In this document: positions 17,362 through 25,564 of the stretch, piece after piece
How positions within the stretch are numbered: position 1 is the stretch's first letter
How the letters are laid out: every line of letters starts with the position of its first letter
From: Amycolatopsis lurida
GTDB lineage: Bacteria; Actinomycetota; Actinomycetes; Mycobacteriales; Pseudonocardiaceae
Direction: 5' to 3'
NCBI RefSeq assembly: GCF_900105055.1
Contig: NZ_FNTA01000004.1
Location: 6,665,501-6,729,500 of the forward strand
DNA length: 64,000 nucleotides
Position numbers and translations under genes: made by a program
The notes under the pieces: model-generated
The model's input: only the letters and a program-made list of their open reading frames with translations
Told to the model about the DNA's origin: nothing
Database searches by the model: none

Positions 17362-18317
17362 TGCCGGGGAGGACTCGGCAGGTGACCCGGCGGCCCGAAC
17401 CGGCGGCGCACGCGCATCCGCACGAGCACGGAGACCACGCTGAGTCGCATGCTGAGAACGGCGGCCCGATGACCGCCGACCCACATGTCACCGAAGCCGC
17501 CGGGAAACACCGCCCCGGCGGGGACGGTCCTGCCGTCGCGCCCGAAGCGCGGACCGGCTACGAGGTGGACGCCGGGATCCAGGCGCTGTGGCGTGAGTTC
17601 ACCGAGTCTCCGGACCAGGTCGTGCGAGACCGGCTCGTGCTGCACTACGCCCCGCTCGTCAAATACGTCGCCGGCCGGGTCGGCACCGGGCTGCCGACCC
17701 ATGTCGACGTCGGCGACCTGATCCAGTCCGGAATCTTCGGCCTGGTCGACGCGATCGAAAAGTTCGAACCCGCCAGGGGGCTGCGGTTCGAGACCTACGC
17801 CATGCAGCGCATCCGGGGCGCGATCCTCGACGACCTCCGCTCCCAGGACTGGGTCCCCCGAGCGGTCCGCAGCAAGGCCCGTGAGGCCGAACGTGCCCTG
17901 GAACGCCTCGGCGCCCGGCTGAACCGCACCCCGACCGACGCCGAACTCGCGGCCGAGCTCGAAATCAGCGTCGACGACCTTCGCGAGTTCTACGGACAGA
18001 TGCAGCTGACCAGCGTCATCGCCTTGGAAGACCTGGTCGCCGCGGGCAAGGACAGCGGCTCGCTGGTCGACACCCTTCCCGACGACGGCGCCGTCGACCC
18101 GGTGGCCGTCCTGGTCGACCAGGACAACCGCCGTCAGCTCGCGCAGGCGATCGCCCAGCTCACCGAACGCGACCGGATCGTGGTCGGGCTCTACTACTTC
18201 GAAAGCCTGACGCTCGCCGAGATCGGCAAGGTCCTCGGCGTCACCGAGTCGCGGGTCAGCCAGCTGCACACCCGCGCCGTCATGCGGTTGCGCGCCAAAC
18301 TGGTCGAGCAGGCCTGA
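17358..18317 (+). CDS. RNA polymerase sigma factor, FliA/WhiG type
   Basis: A group-3 sigma-70 factor. 319 residues: a ~65-residue unstructured head rich in His/Glu/Pro, then region 2 (DRLVLHYAPLVKYVAGRVG... GDLIQSGIFGLVDAIEKFEPARGLRFETYAMQRIRGAILDDLRSQDWVPRAVR), region 3 (RLNRTPTDAELAAELEIS) and region 4 with a helix-turn-helix (LTLAEIGKVLGVTESRVSQLHTRAVMRLR). The RSQDWVPR stretch is characteristic of WhiG, which directs aerial-hypha sporulation genes in Streptomyces and is held by the anti-sigma RsiG. Whether this is the WhiG orthologue is inference. ATG overlaps the xerC stop. Confidence 0.92.
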   Translation: MMPGRTRQVTRRPEPAAHAHPHEHGDHAESHAENGGPMTADPHVTEAAGKHRPGGDGPAVAPEARTGYEVDAGIQALWREFTESPDQVVRDRLVLHYAPLVKYVAGRVGTGLPTHVDVGDLIQSGIFGLVDAIEKFEPARGLRFETYAMQRIRGAILDDLRSQDWVPRAVRSKAREAERALERLGARLNRTPTDAELAAELEISVDDLREFYGQMQLTSVIALEDLVAAGKDSGSLVDTLPDDGAVDPVAVLVDQDNRRQLAQAIAQLTERDRIVVGLYYFESLTLAEIGKVLGVTESRVSQLHTRAVMRLRAKLVEQA

Positions 18318-18838
18318 CCGCCGCCCTTTGCCGGGGGCGACCTGCCGGGTTGCTTCGGGTGAGGCTCTGAAAACCCGAGGCCTGCGTCGCGGCCTTGCCG
18401 CGCTACCGGAGCCCTATTCCCTGGGTGAGTGCGCCGCATGCTCCGGCGGCGGGACGACGCGTGTGCCTGGATGGACGACGCGTGTGCTTGCACGGACGAC
18501 ACGTGTGTCTGGATGGACGACACGTGTGTCCAGCCGGACGACGCGTGTGCTTGCACGGACGACACGTCTCCAGCCAGAAGTCACCTGTGGAGCCGGATCA
18601 GGCGTGCCGCCAGCCGGATCACAGGGTGCGGAGCCCGGTCCAGGCGCGTTCGCTCGCCGGTCACGCGTCCCGTGCCTGGACACGCGAATCACGTCATTGG
18701 CCGAATCGGGAGCAAGGAAAGCAGGACCCACGCCAGGAACCTAAGCCAAGATCACGCGACCCACCCTGCGACTTCGCGGACAATGCCCGCGCCCGCCCTC
18801 GAGACCAGCAGGCCATCGGCAGAGGCTTACCGAAACGC
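18318..18838. other. 521-bp gene-free gap between the sigma factor and M23 genes
   Basis: No credible gene on either strand; open frames here are products of the tandem repeat. The gap contains the 21-bp minisatellite (18453-18570) and, after it, two copies of GCCGGATCA about 26 bases apart (around 18592-18625). The two flanking genes converge on it, so it also has to hold two 3' ends, but I see no strong hairpin. Confidence 0.7.
18453..18570 (+). repeat. 21-bp minisatellite, five full units and a partial sixth
   Basis: Units start at 18453, 18474, 18495, 18516, 18537 and 18558 (partial). Consensus GACGAC(G/A)CGTGTG followed by eight more variable bases (CCTGGATG, CTTGCACG, TCTGGATG, TCCAGCCG, CTTGCACG). 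Units 2 and 5 are identical and units 3 and 4 share their first 15 bases, suggesting higher-order duplication. Each unit centres on a palindromic ACGCGT or ACACGTGT. As 21 is a multiple of three, all six frames read as seven-residue repeats, but no start or neighbour supports translation. Confidence 0.85.
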
Positions 18839-19444
18839 TCAGTCTCCCTCCCAGGGCTTGAGGCGGATCTCGGACGGCTCGCCGATCACCGCGAGCGGGT
18901 CGACGTACTCCTCGCCCCGCCGGACGCCGAAATGCAGGCACGCCGGCTTCGGGCAGCCTGGGTGGCCCATCGCGAGGGTGCCGAGCACCTGGCCTCGGTA
19001 GACCTGGTCACCCGTGGTGACCGTCGGGGCGAGCGGTTGGTAGGTGGTGCGCAGTCCTCCGTCGTGATCGACCGACACCACTCCGCGGCCGGCCACCTGC
19101 CCGGCGAACATCACCACTCCTTCGGCGGCCGCGAGCACGTTCGTGCCCGGTGGCGCGGCGAGGTCGACGCCCCGGTGGCCGGGGCCGTACGGCGTCGAGG
19201 GCGGCTCGAAGTACCTGGTGACGCTCGGTGTCGGCGAGAGCGGCCAGGAGAGGCGCCCCTGCGGCGAGGGCGCCCCTCTCGCCGTCCCGGGCATCGTCGC
19301 GGACGTGAGGATCGCGAGCACGGTCGCGAGGATCGCGAGGCGGGGAAGAGGCCGGACGCGCCCTGGGCGGCGGTGCCTGCCGCCGGTGCGATCGATCGCG
19401 AAGGAATGCCTGGTGACAAGGCGGGAAGAGGTCGTCGGTGTCAT
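18839..19444 (-). CDS. M23-family secreted peptidase (LytM-like)
   Basis: 201 residues. An Arg-rich head and a hydrophobic segment (LAILATVLAILTSATMPGTARG) form a signal peptide or anchor. The LytM domain covers the rest: PSVTRYFEPPSTPYGPGHRGVDLAAPPGT with the HxxxD zinc motif, then GVVMFAGQVAGRGVVSVDHDGGLRTTYQPL. The usual second motif HLH reads CLHFGV here, so the first histidine is replaced by cysteine. Start set at the ATG at 19444, the first that begins at the signal sequence. Mycobacteria carry a similar gene (Rv2891) beside rpsB in the same divergent layout. Confidence 0.88.
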   Translation of the reverse strand: MTPTTSSRLVTRHSFAIDRTGGRHRRPGRVRPLPRLAILATVLAILTSATMPGTARGAPSPQGRLSWPLSPTPSVTRYFEPPSTPYGPGHRGVDLAAPPGTNVLAAAEGVVMFAGQVAGRGVVSVDHDGGLRTTYQPLAPTVTTGDQVYRGQVLGTLAMGHPGCPKPACLHFGVRRGEEYVDPLAVIGEPSEIRLKPWEGD

Positions 19445-19825
19445 GTGTTCAAGGTTGGGGTAGCGGCGTGGCGTGCGGGGCGCGCCGGTGGAATCTGTGG
19501 ATAACCGAGGCGGTTGTGGACAACCCCTCTCATCAGGGGCTGCCGGTGCGGTACCCGGTGGCGACAGGGAGTAGACTCTTTTGCGCGGTCCGCGGCAGCG
19601 GACTGACTTCGCGTGCACGTGCGCGCTCCCGATGGCCGATCTCCTCACGGAGGGTCAGGACAGCCGGGGGCACACGGCCCGGCGGTCCCTGGGGTACTTC
19701 GCTCCCGGGTCCGGGCCCGAGCATCGGCACCAGGGCGATCGGCCACCCGGCCGAGAGCGACGAACCGAGCAAGCGCGTTCCGGCGGAGCCGGGCGCGCAC
19801 GACACAGAAGAGGTTGATTCCGGCA
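19445..19825. other. 381-bp divergent control region between M23 gene and rpsB
   Basis: Holds the promoters for two divergent transcripts. On the + strand a possible -10 TAGACT lies at 19572-19577, with no convincing -35. From about 19578 to 19825 is a long rpsB leader, which could be an S2-binding autoregulatory RNA as known for rpsB in other bacteria; I could not identify a named fold. Two DnaA-box matches sit at 19496-19523. No c-di-AMP (ydaO) riboswitch signature before the M23 gene. Confidence 0.5.
19496..19523 (-). promoter_or_regulatory. Pair of exact DnaA boxes
   Basis: On the minus strand TTATCCACA (19496-19504) and TTGTCCACA (19515-19523) are both exact DnaA-box sequences in the same orientation, 19 bases apart. 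They lie 52 bases upstream of the M23 start and ~300 bases before rpsB. This is not an origin (no dnaA/dnaN, only two boxes), so regulation or DnaA titration are the candidate roles. Confidence 0.5.
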
Positions 19826-20698
19826 ATGGCCGTCGTCACCATGAAGCAGCTGCTCGACAGCGGCGTGCACTTCGGGCACCAGACCCGTCGGTGGAACCCG
19901 AAGATGAAGCGCTACATCTTCACCGAGCGCAACGGCATCTACATCATCGACCTGCAGCAGACGCTGACCTACATCGACCGTGCGTACGAGTTCATCAAGG
20001 AAACCGTCGCGCACGGCGGCACCATCATGTTCGTCGGCACGAAGAAGCAGGCCCAGGAAGCCATCGCGGCCGAAGCCTCGCGCGTGGGCATGCCCTACGT
20101 GAACCAGCGCTGGCTCGGCGGCATGCTGACCAACTTCCAGACGGTGCACAAGCGTCTCCTCCGCCTGAAGGAGCTCGAGTCGCAGGAGCAGACCGGCGGC
20201 TTCGCCGGCCTGACCAAGCGCGAAATCCTCACGCTCACCCGTGAGAAGGACAAGCTCGAGAAGACCCTCGGCGGTATCCGCGACATGGCCAAGGTGCCGA
20301 GCATCGTGTGGATCGTCGACACGAAGAAGGAGCACATCGCCGTCGGCGAGGCTCGCAAGCTGAACATCCCGGTCGTCGCGATCCTGGACACCAACTGCGA
20401 CCCGGACGAGGTCGACTACCCGATCCCGGGTAACGACGACGCCATCCGTTCGGCCGCGCTGCTGACCAAGGTCGTGGCCGAGGCCGCCGCCGCCGGTCTG
20501 ATGGCCCGCTCCAGCCGCAACGGTTCCTCCGCCGACGCCAAGCCCGAGGCCGGCGTCGCCACGGACGAGCCGCTGGCCGAGTGGGAGAAGGAGCTGCTCG
20601 CCGGCTCCGAGACCGCCGCCGCGGACGCCAAGGAAGCCGCCGCCGCGACCGAGGCCGCCACCGAGGCTCCGGCCGAGCAGGCCACCGCCTCCTCCTGA
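19826..20698 (+). CDS. rpsB: 30S ribosomal protein S2
   Basis: S2 of the small subunit. Starts MAVVTMKQLLDSGVHFGHQTRRWNPKM and carries the family blocks IDLQQTLTYIDRAYEF, FVGTKKQAQ, YVNQRWLGGMLTNF and VDTKKEHIAVGEARKLNIPVVAILDTNCDPD. 290 residues, with an Ala/Glu-rich C-terminal tail of ~45 residues common in actinobacteria. The ATG at 19826 is the true family start; an upstream in-frame ATG at 19613 gives low-complexity sequence. In an rpsB-tsf-pyrH-frr-cdsA series. Confidence 0.98.
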   Translation: MAVVTMKQLLDSGVHFGHQTRRWNPKMKRYIFTERNGIYIIDLQQTLTYIDRAYEFIKETVAHGGTIMFVGTKKQAQEAIAAEASRVGMPYVNQRWLGGMLTNFQTVHKRLLRLKELESQEQTGGFAGLTKREILTLTREKDKLEKTLGGIRDMAKVPSIVWIVDTKKEHIAVGEARKLNIPVVAILDTNCDPDEVDYPIPGNDDAIRSAALLTKVVAEAAAAGLMARSSRNGSSADAKPEAGVATDEPLAEWEKELLAGSETAAADAKEAAAATEAATEAPAEQATASS

Positions 20699-20707
20699 TC
20701 GACCCCG

Positions 20708-20739
20708 CCCGTGGGGCCGCCTCCCGGCGGCCCCACGGG
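20708..20739 (+). terminator. 14-bp hairpin between rpsB and tsf
   Basis: CCCGTGGGGCCGCC (20708-20721), loop TCCC, GGCGGCCCCACGGG (20726-20739): perfect 14-bp stem, nine bases after the rpsB stop. Probably a partial terminator or processing signal, since tsf follows 52 bases later and is normally cotranscribed with rpsB. Confidence 0.65.
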
Positions 20740-20791
20740 TGACTTCCCCACAAGACTTTCTCGTACCTGAAAAAGGACGGACACACCCACG

Positions 20792-21616
20792 ATGGCGAAC
20801 TACACCGCCGCAGACGTGAAGCGTCTCCGGGAGCTCACTGGCTCCGGCATGATGAACTGCAAGAAGGCGCTGGAGGAGAACGACGGCGACTTCGACAAGG
20901 CCGTCGAGTTCCTGCGCATCAAGGGCGCCAAGGACGTCGGCAAGCGCGCCGAGCGCGCCACCGCCGAGGGCCTCGTCGCCGGTGACGGCGGCGTGCTGAT
21001 CGAGCTCGACTCCGAGACCGACTTCGTCGCGAAGAACGAGGACTTCCAGGCCCTCGCCGCGAAGATCGTCGAGGTCGCGAAGGCCGAGAAGACCAGCGAT
21101 GTCGAGAAGCTGAAGGCCGCCGCGCTCGACGGCAAGACCGTCGACGAGCAGGTCCAGGAGCTGGCCGCCCGTATCGGCGAGAAGCTCGAGCTGCGCCGTG
21201 TCGCCGCCTACGAGGGCACCACCACCACGTACCTGCACCGTCGCGGTGCGGACCTCCCGCCCGCCGTCGGCGTGCTCATCGAGTACACCGGTGAGGGCGA
21301 AGCCGCCGCCGAGGCCGCTCGTGGCGCCGCCATGCAGGTCGCCGCGCTCAAGGCCAAGTACCTCACCCGCGAAGAGGTCCCGGCCGAGATCGTCGAGAAC
21401 GAGCGCCGCGTCGCCGAGGCCACCGCCCGTGAAGAGGGCAAGCCGGAGCAGGCCATGCCCAAGATCATCGAGGGCAAGGTCAACGCGTACTACAAGGACA
21501 ACGTCCTGCTCGAGCAGCCGTCGGTCAAGGACAACAAGAAGACCGTCAAGGCCCTGCTCGACGAGGCCGGCGTGTCCGTGAGCCGGTTCGCCCGGTTCGA
21601 GGTCGGCCAGGCCTGA
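20792..21616 (+). CDS. tsf: Translation elongation factor Ts
   Basis: Guanine-nucleotide exchange factor for EF-Tu. 274 residues: N-terminal UBA-like domain MANYTAADVKRLRELTGSGMMNCKKALEEN, core with the EF-Tu contact TDFVAKNEDFQALA, then the two subdomains and C-terminal KPEQAMPKIIEGKVNAYYKD with SVKDNKKTVKALLDEAGV. ATG preceded by AAAAGGACGG. Confidence 0.98.
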   Translation: MANYTAADVKRLRELTGSGMMNCKKALEENDGDFDKAVEFLRIKGAKDVGKRAERATAEGLVAGDGGVLIELDSETDFVAKNEDFQALAAKIVEVAKAEKTSDVEKLKAAALDGKTVDEQVQELAARIGEKLELRRVAAYEGTTTTYLHRRGADLPPAVGVLIEYTGEGEAAAEAARGAAMQVAALKAKYLTREEVPAEIVENERRVAEATAREEGKPEQAMPKIIEGKVNAYYKDNVLLEQPSVKDNKKTVKALLDEAGVSVSRFARFEVGQA

Positions 21617-21642
21617 TCCAGGCGCGGAACACAAGAATCACC

Positions 21643-21681
21643 ACTGTGCCCCGTCTCCGTCCATCGGGGACGGGGCACAGT
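21643..21681 (+). terminator. Hairpin between tsf and pyrH
   Basis: ACTGTGCCCCGTC (21643-21655) pairs perfectly with GACGGGGCACAGT (21669-21681), 13 bp, and the 13-base loop can add a small inner stem (CCG/CGG). It starts 27 bases after the tsf stop and ends 28 bases before pyrH. It likely ends rpsB-tsf transcription or attenuates read-through into pyrH. Confidence 0.7.
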
Positions 21682-21708
21682 CGGGTTCAGAGCATTAGGG
21701 AGGGCGAC

Positions 21709-22452
21709 ATGGGTGTCCGGGTCGAAGGCGGATACCGGCGGGTGCTGCTGAAGCTGGGCGGCGAGATGTTCGGCGGCGGTTCCATCGGGGTTGATCCGGA
21801 TGTGGTGCACTCGGTCGCTCAGCAGATCGCCGACGTCGCGCGGACGGGCGTGCAGATCGCCGTCGTGATCGGCGGCGGCAACTACTTCCGCGGCGCGGAG
21901 CTGTCGCAGCGCGGCATGGACCGCGACCGCGCGGACTACATGGCGATGCTCGGCACCGTCATGAACTGCCTGGCGTTGCAGGACTTCCTGGAGAAGGAGG
22001 GCCTGCCGACCCGCGTGCAGACCGCCATCACCATGGGACAGGTCGCGGAGCCGTACATCCCGCGCCGCGCCGAGCGTCACCTGGAGAAGGGCCGCGTCGT
22101 CATCTTCGGCGCCGGGGTCGGCATGCCGTACTTCTCGACCGACACCGCCGCCGCGCAGCGCGCGCTCGAACTCGGCTGTGAGGCCGTCTTGATGGCGAAG
22201 GCCGTCGACGGTGTCTACACCGCGGACCCGAAGAGCGACCCGACCGCCGAAATGTTCCACGAGATCAGCCACCGCGAGGTGCTGGAACGGGATCTCAAGG
22301 TCGCCGACGCCACCGCGTTCAGCCTGTGCATGGACAACAACATGCCGATCATCGTGTTCAATCTGCTCACCGAGGGGAACATCGCCCGCGCGGTCAGTGG
22401 TGAGAGGATCGGCACCCTGGTCGACACCCCCGCCGACGGGGTGCCCGCGTAG
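21709..22452 (+). CDS. pyrH: UMP kinase
   Basis: Phosphorylates UMP to UDP in pyrimidine synthesis; hexameric amino-acid-kinase-fold enzyme controlled by UTP and GTP. 247 residues: YRRVLLKLGGEMFGGG at the start, AVVIGGGNYFRGAELSQRGMDRDRADYMAMLGTVMNCLA, VFGAG-type IFGAGVGMPYFSTDTAAAQRA, AKAVDGVYTADP and the final FNLLTEGNIARAVSGERIGT. The ATG at 21709 has AGGGAGGGC upstream; an ATG 63 bases earlier lies in the terminator hairpin. Confidence 0.97.
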   Translation: MGVRVEGGYRRVLLKLGGEMFGGGSIGVDPDVVHSVAQQIADVARTGVQIAVVIGGGNYFRGAELSQRGMDRDRADYMAMLGTVMNCLALQDFLEKEGLPTRVQTAITMGQVAEPYIPRRAERHLEKGRVVIFGAGVGMPYFSTDTAAAQRALELGCEAVLMAKAVDGVYTADPKSDPTAEMFHEISHREVLERDLKVADATAFSLCMDNNMPIIVFNLLTEGNIARAVSGERIGTLVDTPADGVPA

Positions 22453-22503
22453 GCCTGCTCTGATCTTCGCAATCGGTACGCATACACAACTACGGGAGTT
22501 GCC

Positions 22504-23061
22504 GTGATCGACGAGACCCTCCTCGACGCCGAGGAGAAGATGGAAAAAGCGGTGTCCGTCGCCAAGGAGGACCTGTCGTCGGTACGCACCGGCCGGGCTC
22601 ATCCCGGGATGTTCTCGCGCATTGTCGTCGAGTACTACGGCGCGCCGACCCCGCTGAACCAGATGGCGAGCGTCAACATCCCCGAAGCCCGGATGGCGTT
22701 GATCAAGCCGTACGACCAGACCTCGCTCAACGCCATCGAGAAGGCGATCCGCGAGTCGGATCTCGGTGTCAACCCGAGCAACGACGGCAACGTGATCCGC
22801 ATCGTCATCCCGCAGCTCACCGAAGAGCGCCGCAAGGAGATGGTGAAGGTCGCCAAGGCCAAGGGTGAGGACGCCCGCGTCTCGATCCGCAGCGTCCGCC
22901 GCAAGGCCAAGGAAGAGCTCGACCGGATCAAGAAGGACGGCGAGGCGGGCGAGGACGAGGTCGTCCACGCCGAGAAGGAACTCCAGAACCTCACTGACAC
23001 CTACAGCCACAAGGTCGACGAGCTGGTGAAACACAAGGAAGCCGAGCTACTCGAGGTCTGA
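22504..23061 (+). CDS. frr: Ribosome recycling factor
   Basis: Splits the post-termination ribosome with EF-G. 185 residues, the standard length: three-helix bundle with VRTGRAHPGMFSRIVVEYYG, PLNQMASVNIPEARM, KAIRESDLGVNPSNDGNVIRI and LTEERRKEMVKVAK, RRKAKEELD. GTG start with GGGAGTT upstream. Last base shared with the cdsA start (TGATG). Confidence 0.98.
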   Translation: MIDETLLDAEEKMEKAVSVAKEDLSSVRTGRAHPGMFSRIVVEYYGAPTPLNQMASVNIPEARMALIKPYDQTSLNAIEKAIRESDLGVNPSNDGNVIRIVIPQLTEERRKEMVKVAKAKGEDARVSIRSVRRKAKEELDRIKKDGEAGEDEVVHAEKELQNLTDTYSHKVDELVKHKEAELLEV

Positions 23062-23957
23062 TGAGCCAGGTGAGCGAGGAACGCGAGGACCGGGTGGAGA
23101 ACCCGGAACCGGTTCCGGCCGAGAAGCCGGAACCGGCGAAGAAGGTTTCCCGCGCCGGCCGCAACCTGCCCGCCGCGATCGGGGTCGGGCTGCTGCTGGG
23201 CGCGGCGATCATCACGTCCCTGCTCACCGTCCGCTTTCTGTTCATCGGCATCATCGCGATCGCCATCGCGGTCGGCACGATCGAGCTGGCCGGGGCACTG
23301 AAGCGCGCGGCGGGCATCCGGATCGCGCTGGTCCCGGTGCTCGTCGGCGGTCAGGCGATGATCTGGCTGGCGTGGCCGTACGGCCGTGAAGGCGCGCTGA
23401 CGGCGTTCGTGCTGACGGTGCTCGTCTGCCTGTTGTGGCGGTTGCCCGGCGGCGCGGACGGCTACCTGCGCGACATCAGCGCGTCGGTCTTCGCCGCCGC
23501 GTACATCCCTCTTTTCGGTGCCTTCGCCGCCATGCTCGTCCCGCCTGCGGACGGCGTCGGCCGCGTGCTGGCGTTCATGATCGGTGTGGTCGCTTCGGAC
23601 ACCGGCGGCTATATCGCCGGTGTACTGGGCGGCAAGCATCCGATGGCGCCCAGCATCAGCCCGAAGAAGACCTGGGAAGGGTTCGCCGGTTCGCTCGTGG
23701 CCGGTGTGGTCGCCGGCTCCCTGACCCTCAGCCTTCTCCTCGACGGTCACGCCTGGCAGGGCGTGCTGTTCGGCGCGGCGATCGTCTGCACGGCGACGCT
23801 GGGCGACCTCGTCGAGTCGCTGATCAAACGCGACCTCGGCGTCAAGGACATGGGGAACATGCTGCCGGGCCACGGCGGGCTGATGGACCGGCTCGACTCG
23901 TTGCTCCCTTCGGCCGTCGTCTCCTGGCTGCTGCTCTCCGCATTCGTGCCTCTTTAG
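23061..23957 (+). CDS. cdsA: Phosphatidate cytidylyltransferase (CDP-diacylglycerol synthase)
   Basis: Makes CDP-diacylglycerol from phosphatidic acid and CTP, the branch point of phospholipid synthesis. 298 residues: a charged cytoplasmic head (ENPEPVPAEKPEPAKK), about eight membrane helices, and the CDS signature near the C-terminus (LIKRDLGVKDMGNMLPGHGGLMDRLDSL) preceded by SPKKTWEGFAGS. Coupled to frr by the TGATG overlap. Confidence 0.95.
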   Translation: MSQVSEEREDRVENPEPVPAEKPEPAKKVSRAGRNLPAAIGVGLLLGAAIITSLLTVRFLFIGIIAIAIAVGTIELAGALKRAAGIRIALVPVLVGGQAMIWLAWPYGREGALTAFVLTVLVCLLWRLPGGADGYLRDISASVFAAAYIPLFGAFAAMLVPPADGVGRVLAFMIGVVASDTGGYIAGVLGGKHPMAPSISPKKTWEGFAGSLVAGVVAGSLTLSLLLDGHAWQGVLFGAAIVCTATLGDLVESLIKRDLGVKDMGNMLPGHGGLMDRLDSLLPSAVVSWLLLSAFVPL

Positions 23958-24002
23958 GCCAAGTCCCCGTGACGAGCCCGGCGCTCTGTCATGGTCGGGG
24001 GC

Positions 24003-25550
24003 ATGCGCACTCAACGGCTGAGTAAGCGGCTTCTGTCCATGGCACTGAGCGTGATGACGCTGGGGGCCCTGACGACGACCGTGGCGGAAGCGGGCGGAAG
24101 CCCGGTCGTCCGCACGGATTCCGGTCCCGTTCGAGGCGTGGGCACGGGCGAATACCGGAGTTTCCACGGCATTCCGTTCGCGGCGCCACCTGTCGGCGAC
24201 CTGCGCTGGGCGCCACCCCGAAGTCCCGAACCGTGGACCGCCGTGCGGGACGCGAGCAAACCGGGACCTCGGTGCGCGCAGGAGGCGGGGCTCGGTCCGG
24301 CGCCGAGTGACAACGAGGATTGCCTGTACCTCAACGTGATCAGCCCGGCCAAGCCGGCGCGGAAGCCACGTCCGGTGCTGGTCTGGGTCCACGGTGGCAG
24401 CTTCACCTACGGGGCGGGCAGCGACTACGACTTCAAACGCATGGCGCTGGGCGGGGACGTCGTCGTGGTGACGGTGAACTACCGGCTGGGGGTGTTCGGC
24501 TTCTTCGGGCATCCGGAACTCGGCCGCGACTCCGGCGTGTTCGGCCTTCAAGACCAGCAGGCCGCACTTCGCTGGGTGCAGCGCAACGCGCGCGCCTTCG
24601 GGGGAGATCCCGGGAACGTCACGCTGTTCGGCGAATCGGCCGGCTCGATGAGCGCCTGCGCCCAGCTGGCCTCCCCCTCGGCGGCGGGGCTGTTCCACCG
24701 CGTGATCATCCAGAGCAGTCCGTGCACCTTGAACTGGCCCGACGGCGGGTTCGTCCCCGGCCTGCCCGCGGGCACGCCGTACCTGTCCCGGACGGACGTC
24801 GAAGCGATGGGTGCCGACGCGGCCGGGAAGCTCGGCTGCGCCGACGTCGCCTGTCTCCGGCGGCTTCCGGTCAAGGCCTTGGTGAACCAGCCGTTCGCGC
24901 CACCCGCGTTCGGCACCGGCCTGCTGCCCGAGCATCCGGCCGAGGCACTGAAGGCGGGTCGCTTCGCCCGCGTGCCGGTGCTGACGGGGATCACGAGGGA
25001 CGAGGCGAGGATGTTCGTCGCCATGTACCCCGGGCATCCGTTCACCGAGCAGCAGTACCAAGGACTGCTGCGGACCGCTTTCGGGGAGAAGGCGCCGCTT
25101 GTCGCCGCCCGGTACCCGTCGGCGAAGCACGGCGGCCCGTCGATGGCGTTCGCGGACGCGATGACCGACCGGATCTGGGGCTGCACCCAGCTGGAGACCG
25201 AACGATTGCTGCGCGAGCGCACCCGGACCTTCGGCTACGAGTTCGCGGATCGGGACGGACCGTCGCTTCTCCCGGCTCCGCCCGGGATGTCCATGGGCGC
25301 TTCACATGGAGCCGAATTGGCCTATTTGTCCGATGTGGTCGCGCCTCCGGCGGAATTGACGCCCGCGCAGCGGGAACTGGGAGCGCGAATGATCCGGTAC
25401 TGGACCGCGTTCGCGCGCACCGGTGACCCGAACGGCGAAGAACTGCCGAAATGGCGTCCCTCGCCGCGGACGCAGTCGCTGGCGCCGGACGCGATCGGCC
25501 CGGTCGACCTCGCGGCGGTGCACGATTGCCGATTCTGGGCGGGAATCTGA
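24003..25550 (+). CDS. Secreted type-B carboxylesterase
   Basis: 515-residue esterase of the carboxylesterase-B/para-nitrobenzyl esterase family. A ~30-residue signal peptide (RLSKRLLSMALSVMTLGALTTTVAEA) precedes VVRTDSGPVRGV. Visible: EDCLYLNVISP, oxyanion hole WVHGGSFTYGAGS, nucleophile FGESAGSMSACAQL, charge-relay acid in TRDEARMF and His in SHGAELAYL. The chosen ATG at 24003 has GGGGG just before it; another ATG at 23991 is four codons upstream. Substrate unknown. First gene of the accessory stretch after cdsA. Confidence 0.9.
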   Translation: MRTQRLSKRLLSMALSVMTLGALTTTVAEAGGSPVVRTDSGPVRGVGTGEYRSFHGIPFAAPPVGDLRWAPPRSPEPWTAVRDASKPGPRCAQEAGLGPAPSDNEDCLYLNVISPAKPARKPRPVLVWVHGGSFTYGAGSDYDFKRMALGGDVVVVTVNYRLGVFGFFGHPELGRDSGVFGLQDQQAALRWVQRNARAFGGDPGNVTLFGESAGSMSACAQLASPSAAGLFHRVIIQSSPCTLNWPDGGFVPGLPAGTPYLSRTDVEAMGADAAGKLGCADVACLRRLPVKALVNQPFAPPAFGTGLLPEHPAEALKAGRFARVPVLTGITRDEARMFVAMYPGHPFTEQQYQGLLRTAFGEKAPLVAARYPSAKHGGPSMAFADAMTDRIWGCTQLETERLLRERTRTFGYEFADRDGPSLLPAPPGMSMGASHGAELAYLSDVVAPPAELTPAQRELGARMIRYWTAFARTGDPNGEELPKWRPSPRTQSLAPDAIGPVDLAAVHDCRFWAGI

Positions 25551-25564
25551 CGGGAGCGCGGGGC

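Noticed and set aside
18453..18570. CRISPR array
   Set aside because: Units are contiguous 21-bp tandem repeats with no spacers and no cas genes in the window.
18429..19001. 190-codon frame encoding seven-residue DDACACT-type repeats
   Set aside because: The 21-bp minisatellite is open in all frames. No ribosome binding site or conserved ends, and it runs into the antisense of the M23 gene.
19496..19523. Chromosomal or plasmid origin
   Set aside because: Two DnaA boxes only, no AT-rich unwinding element, no dnaA/dnaN/parAB nearby.
19445..19600. c-di-AMP (ydaO) riboswitch before the M23 peptidase gene
   Set aside because: This riboswitch often precedes actinobacterial cell-wall hydrolase genes, but its conserved blocks are not present.
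19655..21634. 659-codon minus-strand frame opposite rpsB and tsf
   Set aside because: Antisense of two certain ribosomal/translation genes; Gly/Val/Leu-rich low-complexity product.
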